Origin: Bacteroidales bacterium
GTDB lineage: Bacteria; Bacteroidota; Bacteroidia; Bacteroidales; UBA12481
Reading direction: 5' to 3'
DNA length: 38,290 bases
Assembly: GCA_023145515.1 (NCBI GenBank)
Contig: JAGLDP010000004.1
Coordinates: forward strand, 1 to 38,290
Positions 9,633 to 16,798 of this stretch are shown piece after piece. The translations under genes and the position numbers were made by a program. The notes beneath the pieces were generated by a model. The model searched no databases. It saw only the letters and a program-made list of their open reading frames with translations, and was not told where the DNA came from. Position 1 is the stretch's first letter; each line of letters opens with the position of its first letter.

Positions 9633-9892
9633 GAAGTTTCCTCCTTATTCTTTATGTTTATTAATTCCTGGCTCATTGGGGATAACGGATTTGTGGAAAA
9701 CACGAAATCTATTGGCAGCTCAAACACTTCGCAAATGCGAAATGCCAAATCGAGGCTGGGGTTATATTCTTCGCGTTCAAGGTAGCCAACGGTTTGATAA
9801 TTGACCCCTATTTGATCTGCAAGCTCTTTACGAGAGATTCCTCTTTCTTGCCTGAGGATGGAGATTCGGTTGTGTATTTTTCTAGTATGCAT
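9629..9892 (-). CDS. XRE-family HTH transcriptional regulator
   Basis: An 87-residue protein dominated by one helix-turn-helix domain (ISILRQERGISRKELADQIG...YQTVGYLEREEYNPSLDLAFRICEVF, about residues 8-55), close to the YozG/Cro type of short regulators. I start it at the ATG at 9892. A longer reading to 10000 would run through the AT-rich palindrome and add a non-conserved tail. It overlaps the membrane protein gene by four bases. The inverted repeat at 9921-9938, just upstream, is the obvious candidate operator for autorepression. Confidence 0.85.
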   Translation of the reverse strand: MHTRKIHNRISILRQERGISRKELADQIGVNYQTVGYLEREEYNPSLDLAFRICEVFELPIDFVFSTNPLSPMSQELINIKNKEETS

Positions 9893-9920
9893 AATATTCT
9901 GATGTAAATATAGCAATATA

Positions 9921-9938
9921 TGTTGTAAATATACAACA
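9921..9938. promoter_or_regulatory. Palindromic operator candidate for the XRE regulator
   Basis: The 18-base inverted repeat TGTTGTA-AATA-TACAACA has perfect 7-base arms and a 4-base spacer, 29 bases upstream of the regulator start. On the minus strand a TATATTTA box (a weak match to TAnnTTTG) lies nearer the gene, with a TTGT inside the palindrome about 20 bases before it. Binding here would cover the -33 region. That regulatory reading is inference. Confidence 0.55.
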
Positions 9939-10015
9939 AAAGAAAGTCTATTTCTACTATTACAGTCAAGCTCAGTAAAAACTGTTAATTTTACAGGCAT
10001 AAATACGGACCAGGA

Positions 10016-10768
10016 ATGAGAAAAGGTTTTTTTGCTTTTATGATATTGTTGATTACCGGAAGTGGTTTGAATGCTCAGAGCATATCAGATTCTACGGTTT
10101 TACTGAATATGTTTACGTTTCATGTGGGCGGACACATACCAGGGGGGGATATTGCTAGTCGCTACGGTATGAGTTTGGGTACAGGCGTATCATATATTCT
10201 AAAAACTCAAAATAACTGGATGCTGACTGCTGATTTTACATATTTATCAGGGAACAATTTTAAGGAAGACAGCATTTTTGATGCATTAGAAGATGAATAT
10301 GGTGATTTCATTAATATCTACGGAGAGATTGGTGAGGTAACACTCTATGAAAGAGGATTTTATACAGGAATTGGAGTAGGGAAATTATTCCCGGTTTTTG
10401 GTTCTAATCCGAATTCCGGTTTAATGGTAATGATGTCTGGAGGTATCTTACAGTACAAGACTTTGATTCATCAGGATGGGAATGATATTCCTTCTATCAT
10501 TGATGATTATTCAAAAGGTTATGACAGGCTAACGAATGGGTTTGGATTATCTGAGTTTATTGGATACATGCATTTAGACAGTCACGACCCGGTTAACTTT
10601 TATTTAGGATTTGAATTTCATCAGGCGTGGACACAAAACCGCCGCGATTGGAATTTTGATATTATGGGACCAGATTTGACAAAGAGGAAGGATTTTATGT
10701 ATGGATTCCGTTTTGGATGGATTTTTCCCATCAATAAGCAAACACACGACACTTACATATTTTATTAA
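10016..10768 (+). CDS. Predicted secreted/outer-membrane protein, unknown function
   Basis: A 250-residue protein with a signal peptide (MRKGFFAFMILLITGSGLNAQ, cleavage after NAQ). The mature part alternates short beta-strand-like segments (TFHVGGHIPGGDIASRYGMSLGTGVSYIL, YERGFYTGIGVGKLFPVFG, MYGFRFGWIFPI) and ends in aromatic residues (YIFY), which suggests a small beta-barrel of the OmpW/outer-membrane-protein beta-barrel type. I do not recognise a specific family. It is in the same reading frame as the following waaA gene and separated from it by one TAA and six bases, so co-transcription is very likely. Confidence 0.65.
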   Translation: MRKGFFAFMILLITGSGLNAQSISDSTVLLNMFTFHVGGHIPGGDIASRYGMSLGTGVSYILKTQNNWMLTADFTYLSGNNFKEDSIFDALEDEYGDFINIYGEIGEVTLYERGFYTGIGVGKLFPVFGSNPNSGLMVMMSGGILQYKTLIHQDGNDIPSIIDDYSKGYDRLTNGFGLSEFIGYMHLDSHDPVNFYLGFEFHQAWTQNRRDWNFDIMGPDLTKRKDFMYGFRFGWIFPINKQTHDTYIFY

Positions 10769-10774
10769 AGCAAG

Positions 10775-11983
10775 TTGAGAATTCCGGCCAACATCAGTAA
10801 GGTGCGAAAAATGATCAAAGGCCGTAGGGGTTTATTAAAGAACCTCAGGGTTTCAATTCCGCCTGACCGAACGATAATTTGGTTTCATGCTGCCTCTTTA
10901 GGTGAGTTTGAGCAAGGACGTCCGGTAATTGAGACTTGGAAAGCAAGTCGTTCGGATGATTTCATTCTTCTCACCTTTTTCAGTTCATCGGGTTATGAGA
11001 TGTGTAAGGATTATGAGTATGCAGATTACGTCTGTTATCTTCCCTTTGATTTTCCGATTCAGATTAAGAAGTTCATACAGATTGCTCATCCCCGTTTGGT
11101 TGTTTTGATAAAATACGAGTTTTGGCCCAATCTTTTATTGAAGTTGCAAAAGCATAAGACTCCTGTTTTTCTTATCTCAGCTCTTTTTCGTTCTGAGCAG
11201 CATTTCTTCAAATGGTATGGTTTTTTCTTTCGTCGCTTGCTAAGAGTTTTTGATTTGATTTTTGTACAGAATGAAGAATCAAAAAGTTTACTTGAGGACA
11301 TTGGGATTGTCAAGGTACAGCTTGCAGGCGATACCAGGGTTGACAGGGTGCTGGATATTTCAGAAAAGAATGAGTCGATAGAAGGGATAGAAGAGTTTAA
11401 AGGAGAATCCTTTGTTTTGCTTGCTGGCAGTTCTTGGGAGCCCGAAGAAGAGATGATTGATAAACTCTTGAGAAGATTGGATGAGAAGCAATCTGAAAGA
11501 GCTTTAAAAATCATTTTGGCGCCTCATGATATTGGTGAGGAACACTTGAAAAGGATAGAAATTCAATTTTCTGATCGACTTATCAGGTATAGTGAATGGA
11601 TTAATAGCTCAGGTAATCAAGCAGTTTATTCGGTATTATTAATTGATCAGATTGGCTTACTCAGCCGGCTTTATAAATATGCAGATCTTGCATTCATTGG
11701 GGGAGGGTTTGGACGTGGACTCCATAATGTTCTGGAGCCTGCTGCGTATGGGATTCCGGTGATTTTTGGTCCTGATTTCAGCAAATTTACCGAGGCAAAA
11801 GAGCTTGTGAGAATTGGAGGATCAAAGACTATTACTTCGAGTGAAGAATTTGAAGAAATTGTCTTAAAATATATGTATGACAATAAAAAACTTTCTAATG
11901 ATGGTGCGGTATCCCGAGGGTATGTTGAAAACTCAAAGGGGGCTACTGGCCTAATAGCTAGTCGTTTAATGGAAAACGTTTAA
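10775..11983 (+). CDS. waaA: 3-deoxy-D-manno-octulosonic acid transferase (KdtA/WaaA)
   Basis: A GT30 glycosyltransferase of up to 402 residues that transfers Kdo from CMP-Kdo to lipid A precursor at the inner membrane. The N-domain has IWFHAASLGEFEQGRPVIE with the conserved catalytic Glu, then TFFSSSGYE, YLPFDFP and KYEFWPN. The C-domain has GSSWEPEE, APHDIGEEHL and GGGFGRGLHNVLEPAAYGIPVIFGP. The only start that keeps the family's KxxKGRRG segment is TTG at 10775; the first ATG is at 10811. Either start leaves out the hydrophobic N-terminal anchor that most homologues have, because an in-frame TAA at 10766 closes the frame. Truncated anchor or unusual start should be checked. Confidence 0.9.
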   Translation: MRIPANISKVRKMIKGRRGLLKNLRVSIPPDRTIIWFHAASLGEFEQGRPVIETWKASRSDDFILLTFFSSSGYEMCKDYEYADYVCYLPFDFPIQIKKFIQIAHPRLVVLIKYEFWPNLLLKLQKHKTPVFLISALFRSEQHFFKWYGFFFRRLLRVFDLIFVQNEESKSLLEDIGIVKVQLAGDTRVDRVLDISEKNESIEGIEEFKGESFVLLAGSSWEPEEEMIDKLLRRLDEKQSERALKIILAPHDIGEEHLKRIEIQFSDRLIRYSEWINSSGNQAVYSVLLIDQIGLLSRLYKYADLAFIGGGFGRGLHNVLEPAAYGIPVIFGPDFSKFTEAKELVRIGGSKTITSSEEFEEIVLKYMYDNKKLSNDGAVSRGYVENSKGATGLIASRLMENV

Positions 11984-12076
11984 CATGTAGCTGTTGATAA
12001 GTGGATATCAACGATCTAAAAATCTGTTTACCAAACACCTCACTCCCTTTCCGGAATTTATGTTAATAAAATGGGC

Positions 12077-12107
12077 TTTCAGAATCTGTTCTGAGAATGT
12101 AAATTTG
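12077..12107 (+). promoter_or_regulatory. Candidate Bacteroidetes promoter for nrdJ
   Basis: TTTC at 12077-12080 and TAAATTTG at 12100-12107 are separated by 19 bases. They fit the TTTG/TAnnTTTG promoter of this phylum with one mismatch. The box lies about 70 bases before the first nrdJ ATG in the 195-base gap after waaA. I see no cobalamin riboswitch there. Confidence 0.45.
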
Positions 12108-12178
12108 GTATCGGTAGTTATTTCCCTTTGGGGCTTCCGACCTTTGTCTAATCGTATTAAAATGAGTTACTTGGCCGC

Positions 12179-14737
12179 ATGTATATAGAAGAGATGTCAC
12201 TAAAAACCGGTATTGAAAAGAAAACATACAGCTTTAATGAGGCAGTAGCCGCCTCTAAAGAGTATTTTGGGGGAGATGAATTAGCTGCCACTGTATGGGT
12301 GAATAAATATGCACTGAAAGATTCAGCAGGTAACATATATGAGTGCAATCCTGAGGAAATGCACCACCGTCTTGCGAGTGAAATTGCCAGAGTTGAGAAG
12401 CGTTATGTAAATCCAATGAGCGAGGATGATATTTTCGAAGTACTTGATCGTTTTAAGTACATCGTGCCTCAGGGTGGTCCGATGACTGGTATTGGCAATC
12501 CTTATCAGATAGCATCTCTGTCAAATTGTTTTGTGATTGGTAATGATGGTCCCTCAGATTCATACGGTGGCATCATGAAGGTTGATCAGGAGCAGGTACA
12601 GTTGATGAAAAGAAGAGGTGGAGTTGGACATGACCTATCGCATATCCGTCCGTCTGCTAGTCCGGTTAAAAATTCCGCTTTAACATCAACAGGTGTGGTT
12701 CCATTTATGGAGAGATATTCTAATTCAACACGTGAGGTTGCTCAGGATGGTCGTAGAGGGGCGTTGATGTTGAGTATTTCAATTAAGCATCCGAATGCAG
12801 AGAGTTTTATAGATGCCAAAAATGAAAAAGGCAGAGTAACAGGAGCGAATGTATCTGTTAAGCTGACGGATGATTTTATGAGGGCTGTGATCAATAAAGA
12901 GTCGTTTTTGCAGCAATTCCCGGTTGATTCTGATACTCCAAAAATAACACAAGAGGCAGATGCTGTTCAGCTTTGGAAAAAGATTGTACACAATGCATGG
13001 CAATCTGCAGAGCCTGGTATACTTTTTTGGGATACAGTAATTCGTGAATCTGTTCCTGACTGTTATGCAGATCTTGGTTATAAAACTGTTTCAACTAACC
13101 CTTGTGGTGAGATTCCTCTTTGTCCGTATGACTCTTGTCGTTTATTAGCGATCAATCTGTTCTCTTATGTTGATGAGCCCTTTACTAAAGAGGCTAATTT
13201 TAACTTTGAGAAGTTCAAGAAGCATGTTCATTTAGCTCAGAGAATCATGGATGACATTATTGATCTTGAGCTTGAGAAGATCGATGCTATCCATTCGAAG
13301 ATATCCTCAGATCCTGAAGATTACGATGTTAAGCGGGTTGAGTTGAAGCTTTGGGATAATATTCGCAAAAAGGCTGAAGAAGGTCGCAGAACAGGTATTG
13401 GTATAACAGCTGAGGGAGATATGTTGGCAGCTCTCGGACTACGATATGGAAGTGATAATGCTATTGACTTTTCCACAGAGGTGCATAAGGTTATGGCAGT
13501 TGAGGCTTATCGTTCTTCTGTAAACCTGGCCAAAGACCGTGGAGCATTTGTGATGTATGATTCTTCTCGTGAGGTAGATAATCCTTTTGTTGCCAGAATC
13601 AGGGAAGCTGATCCTGAGTTATACAAGGATATGACAAGATATGGCCGAAGAAATCTGGCATTGTTAACCATAGCGCCAACAGGTTCTACCAGTTTGATGA
13701 CACAGACGACAAGTGGTATAGAGCCGGTTTTTCTTCCGGTATACCGTCGCCGCAGAAAGGTTAACCCTAATGATTCGAAGTCTACAGTATCTTTTGTGGA
13801 TGAGCTTGGAGATTCATGGGAAGAATACAATGTGTTTCACCATAAATTCATCGACTGGTTAAGGATTCATGGTTATGATGCAGATGCTGTACAGGACTAT
13901 AGTGAAGAGCAAATAGATAAACTGGTTAAAAAATCACCTTATTATAAATCTACTTCAAATGACATTGATTGGCTTGCAAAGGTCAGAATGCAGGGTCATA
14001 TTCAGAAGTGGGTTGATCATTCTATTTCTGTAACAGTAAACCTGCCAGAGGATATTGCTGAGAATGTAGTTTCTGACGTTTATAAAACTGCTTGGGAAAG
14101 TGGATGCAAGGGTATTACTGTGTATCGTGATGGTTCTCGTGAGGGAGTATTACTTACCGGTAAGTCAACGAGCAAGAAAGTACGCTCTGAAGCGGCTAAG
14201 CGACCAAGTATTTTGGATGCTGAATTGCTTAGGTTTAAAAATACTAATGAAGACTGGATTGCTTTTGTGGGGATGATGGATGGACGACCGTATGAGATTT
14301 TCACCGGAAAAGTAGAAGAAGATGTGTTGTTGGTTCCCAAATCGATTACTCAAGGTAAGATTATCAAGGTGAGAAATGCAGATGGAAATTCTCGCTATGA
14401 TTTTCAGTATACTGATAAATATGGCAATCCTTGTACTGTTGGTGGCTTATCCTTTATGTTCGACAAAGAATTCTGGAATTATGCCAAATTGATCTCTGGT
14501 GTCATTCGTCATGGTATGCCAATACCTTATGTAGTAACACTAATTGATTCTCTTAGTCTTGATAGTGAGCATATTAACAGTTGGAAGTCTGGTGTTGCAA
14601 GAGCTCTCAAGAAATATATTACTGACGGTACTAAGGCTGCACATGGAGAGGTCTGTGAGGAGTGCGGGGATGATAATTTACAATATCAAGAGGGCTGTTT
14701 GATTTGTACTAAGTGTGGACATAGTAAATGTGGCTAG
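12179..14737 (+). CDS. nrdJ: Adenosylcobalamin-dependent (class II) ribonucleotide reductase
   Basis: An 852-residue class II ribonucleotide reductase, which uses adenosylcobalamin to make deoxynucleotides with or without oxygen. Visible signatures are VPQGGPMTGIGNPYQIASLSN near the N-terminus, RRGGVGHDLSHIRP, the active-site NPCGEIPLCPYDSCRLLAINL, the PTGSTSLMTQTTSGIEPVF loop, and a C-terminal zinc-binding CxxC...CxxC module ending CTKCGHSKCG. Two starts are possible: ATG at 12179, or ATG at 12194, which has a purine-rich GAAGAG just before it; the second better matches homologues I recall. The acpS gene follows ten bases after the stop. Confidence 0.95.
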   Translation: MYIEEMSLKTGIEKKTYSFNEAVAASKEYFGGDELAATVWVNKYALKDSAGNIYECNPEEMHHRLASEIARVEKRYVNPMSEDDIFEVLDRFKYIVPQGGPMTGIGNPYQIASLSNCFVIGNDGPSDSYGGIMKVDQEQVQLMKRRGGVGHDLSHIRPSASPVKNSALTSTGVVPFMERYSNSTREVAQDGRRGALMLSISIKHPNAESFIDAKNEKGRVTGANVSVKLTDDFMRAVINKESFLQQFPVDSDTPKITQEADAVQLWKKIVHNAWQSAEPGILFWDTVIRESVPDCYADLGYKTVSTNPCGEIPLCPYDSCRLLAINLFSYVDEPFTKEANFNFEKFKKHVHLAQRIMDDIIDLELEKIDAIHSKISSDPEDYDVKRVELKLWDNIRKKAEEGRRTGIGITAEGDMLAALGLRYGSDNAIDFSTEVHKVMAVEAYRSSVNLAKDRGAFVMYDSSREVDNPFVARIREADPELYKDMTRYGRRNLALLTIAPTGSTSLMTQTTSGIEPVFLPVYRRRRKVNPNDSKSTVSFVDELGDSWEEYNVFHHKFIDWLRIHGYDADAVQDYSEEQIDKLVKKSPYYKSTSNDIDWLAKVRMQGHIQKWVDHSISVTVNLPEDIAENVVSDVYKTAWESGCKGITVYRDGSREGVLLTGKSTSKKVRSEAAKRPSILDAELLRFKNTNEDWIAFVGMMDGRPYEIFTGKVEEDVLLVPKSITQGKIIKVRNADGNSRYDFQYTDKYGNPCTVGGLSFMFDKEFWNYAKLISGVIRHGMPIPYVVTLIDSLSLDSEHINSWKSGVARALKKYITDGTKAAHGEVCEECGDDNLQYQEGCLICTKCGHSKCG

Positions 14738-14747
14738 GGAAGAACCT

Positions 14748-15143
14748 ATGATTTATGGAGTAGGAACTGATATTATTGAGGTTGATCGGGTTCGTAAGTT
14801 TATTTCGAAGGGTGATGCTTTTAAGCATAGGGTGTGGACGCCTGCAGAGATTGAATATTGTGATTCGCATCGTGATTCAGCACCATTTTATGCAGCAAGG
14901 TTTTCAGCTAAAGAAGCGTTTGTAAAAGCCATGGGTACAGGCTTTATCAAAGGAATCGGATTTAGCCAGATCGAAGTGTATCATGATGAACTCAATAAGC
15001 CCCTGATCAGGCTAAGCGGTAAAGCAAAAGAATTTGCTGAATCCCGGGGCATTACCCACATTCACTTATCTATTTCTCACGTAAAGGATTGGGCAAACGC
15101 AGTGGCTATACTGGAAACCGAAGACCCAAGACCGAAGACCTAA
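14748..15143 (+). CDS. acpS: Holo-[acyl-carrier-protein] synthase
   Basis: A 131-residue AcpS-type phosphopantetheinyl transferase, which attaches the 4'-phosphopantetheine arm of CoA to carrier proteins. The start at 14748 gives the family N-terminus MIYGVGTDIIEVDRV. The metal-binding FSAKEAFVKAMGTG and the LSISHVKDWANAVAI block are intact. The last residues (EDPRPKT) are coded by the heptamer array that begins at 15121, and the TAA stop lies in that array. It follows nrdJ closely and converges on a cluster containing a carrier protein (16470-16718), a plausible substrate. Confidence 0.94.
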   Translation: MIYGVGTDIIEVDRVRKFISKGDAFKHRVWTPAEIEYCDSHRDSAPFYAARFSAKEAFVKAMGTGFIKGIGFSQIEVYHDELNKPLIRLSGKAKEFAESRGITHIHLSISHVKDWANAVAILETEDPRPKT

Positions 15144-15204
15144 GACCGAAATCAGACTTAAGTCTTAAGACTGAAGAAACAAGTCAAGAAACAAGAAACT
15201 GTCT
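15121..15204 (+). repeat. Heptamer array and flanking repeat (AAGACCN family), copy 1
   Basis: Four AAGACCN units are followed by a longer sequence that keeps the same 7-base phase (ACTTAAG, TCTTAAG, ACTGAAG, AAACAAG and so on). The whole block matches 26106-26190 in inverted orientation over about 82 bases, with about eight substitutions and one gap by eye. It overlaps the 3' end of acpS and fills the gap to the convergent synthase gene. Confidence 0.88.
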
Positions 15205-15209
15205 TTTCT

Positions 15210-16457
15210 TTATATCCCATATGCCGCAATAATCTCCTCCTTCGTCTTTCCAAGTATATCGTACTTCTTTCCAACCTTGATGAAAGCTTCGAGGGCTTTA
15301 TCAAGATGGTGGATTTCGTGTCCGGCAGAGATTTGGGTTCTGATCCTTGCTTGTCCGTTTGGAACTACAGGGAAGAAGAATCCGATGGCATAAACGCCCA
15401 GCTCGAATAGATCTGTAGAGACATCCTGCGCCAGCTTTGCATTGAAGAGCATTACCGGAACAATTGGAGTATTTCCATCTTTCAGAACAAAACCGGCTTC
15501 GGTAAGACCTTTGCGCCAGTATGCTGAATTGCTTTCAAGCTTATCTCTTCTTTCTGTGCTTTCAGAGAGAATATCCAGAACTTTCAAAGCACCTGCAACG
15601 ATTACCGGGGCCATGGTGTTGGAGAACAGATAGGGACGTGCTTTTTGGCGACACATTTCCACTATTTCTTTTCTACCTGATACACATCCACCTGATGCTC
15701 CACCAAGTGCTTTTCCGAAGGTAGTAGTGATAATGTCTATTTTACCCATCTGCTCGTAATGCTCATGGGTTCCTCTCCCGGTTTTCCCAATAAATCCAGA
15801 GGAGTGAGACTCATCAATCAGCAGAACGGCATCGTATTTTTCACAGAGGGCTACCAGCTCATCAACCTTTGCCATATCTCCATCCATGGAATAGACTCCG
15901 TCGTTTACCACTAGTTTAATTCGCTTATCAGCATGGAGTTGAAGCTTCTTTTCGAGGTGCTTCATGTTGGAGTGCTTGAAAGTGTCGTGCATAGCTGGCG
16001 ATAGACGGATTCCGTCAACCAGAGAAGCATGCACCAGTCGGTCAGAGATAATTACATCATCGCTTGTCAGGATGGCCTCAAAAACACCTGCATTAGCATC
16101 CATACAGGATGGAAACAGGATAGTCTCTTCAGTGCCAAGAAAATCAGACATTTTGTGCTCAAGCTCACGATGAATATCCTGTGTTCCGCAGATGAAGCGA
16201 ACCGACGACATCCCGTATCCTCTGGTGTCAAGGCCTTCATGTGCAGCCTTCACCACATCGGGATGAGATGATAGTCCGAGATAATTATTGGCGCAGATAT
16301 TTATAGCCTTTTTGACTTCACTACCACTAGGGTATTCCACCTCAATATCAGCTTGTTGTGTTGAGTGGATGAAGCGTTCTTTTTTAAAGAGGCCGGCTCC
16401 TTCTATGGCAGCTAGCTGGTCTTTGTAGATGTTTCTGGTTTTATTGCTGAAGCTCAT
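15210..16457 (-). CDS. Alpha-oxoamine synthase (Kbl-like acyltransferase) beside a dedicated ACP
   Basis: A 415-residue PLP enzyme of the alpha-oxoamine synthase family (Kbl, SPT, BioF, cysteate acyltransferase). PLP-binding residues are clear: the DESHSSG motif at 215-221 and Schiff-base lysine K249 in TTFGKALGGASGG. It closely resembles Kbl (GYGMSSVRFICGTQDIHRELE) but has LVHAS where the paralogue at 18574-19755 has LNHAS, and it carries a C-terminal extension (DILGKTKEEIIAAYGI). It starts 12 bases after the carrier protein gene. The context suggests it condenses an amino acid with an acyl-ACP or acyl-CoA, as in sphingoid or sulfonolipid (capnine) base synthesis. A second Kbl role is the main alternative. 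Substrate is not determined by the sequence. Confidence 0.8.
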   Translation of the reverse strand: MSFSNKTRNIYKDQLAAIEGAGLFKKERFIHSTQQADIEVEYPSGSEVKKAINICANNYLGLSSHPDVVKAAHEGLDTRGYGMSSVRFICGTQDIHRELEHKMSDFLGTEETILFPSCMDANAGVFEAILTSDDVIISDRLVHASLVDGIRLSPAMHDTFKHSNMKHLEKKLQLHADKRIKLVVNDGVYSMDGDMAKVDELVALCEKYDAVLLIDESHSSGFIGKTGRGTHEHYEQMGKIDIITTTFGKALGGASGGCVSGRKEIVEMCRQKARPYLFSNTMAPVIVAGALKVLDILSESTERRDKLESNSAYWRKGLTEAGFVLKDGNTPIVPVMLFNAKLAQDVSTDLFELGVYAIGFFFPVVPNGQARIRTQISAGHEIHHLDKALEAFIKVGKKYDILGKTKEEIIAAYGI

Positions 16458-16469
16458 TTGGGTTTGGTT

Positions 16470-16718
16470 TTATATGAACTCTTTTACTAATTCTACTATT
16501 ATGTTTACGTTGTCGAAAGCTTCTGGTGTAGCTTTTTCGTCGGGGATGGAGATTTTGTACTTTACTTCCAGGAAGCGTTTTAAGGATACCATTGAGAAGC
16601 TGTCTACCAGTCCGCCTGTTATCAGGGGAGTGTCATAAGTTACATCGTCATCGTCCTCAGCATATTCTTCGATTACATACTCAAGGATAGCTTCTTTCAT
16701 TTCTTCTGTGTTTGCCAT
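16470..16718 (-). CDS. Acyl carrier protein (cluster-specific)
   Basis: An 82-residue acidic carrier protein. The phosphopantetheine attachment serine is S40 in GGLVDSFSMVSL. The DSFS context differs from the DSLD of housekeeping fatty-acid ACP, so this is more like the stand-alone carriers of specialised pathways. It lies between the acetyl-CoA-synthetase-like gene (80 bases upstream) and the alpha-oxoamine synthase gene (12 bases downstream), all on the minus strand. The likely job is to hold an acyl group for the synthase. The holo-ACP synthase gene at 14748 is nearby and could activate it. Confidence 0.9.
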   Translation of the reverse strand: MANTEEMKEAILEYVIEEYAEDDDDVTYDTPLITGGLVDSFSMVSLKRFLEVKYKISIPDEKATPEAFDNVNIIVELVKEFI

Positions 16719-16735
16719 TTTATTATTGTTTTTAG

Positions 16736-16759
16736 CCCCTCCTTAATCTTAAGGAGGGG
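16736..16759. repeat. Perfect hairpin with 11-bp arms in the ligase-ACP gap
   Basis: Arms CCCCTCCTTAA and TTAAGGAGGGG pair around a 2-base TC loop. The motif followed by GTTGGGGTGG is one I recall as an interspersed repeat in many Bacteroidota genomes. It lies in the 80-base gap between the ligase and ACP genes, so it may attenuate or process the polycistronic message. It has no T-run that would make a clear terminator. Confidence 0.7.
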
Positions 16760-16798
16760 TTGGGGTGGATTTAATTATTTGCTATTAAATATTATTCC

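Noticed and set aside
11984-12178. Cobalamin riboswitch before the B12-dependent reductase
   Set aside because: No B12-box-like sequence or fitting fold is visible; only a promoter-like pair of boxes is seen.
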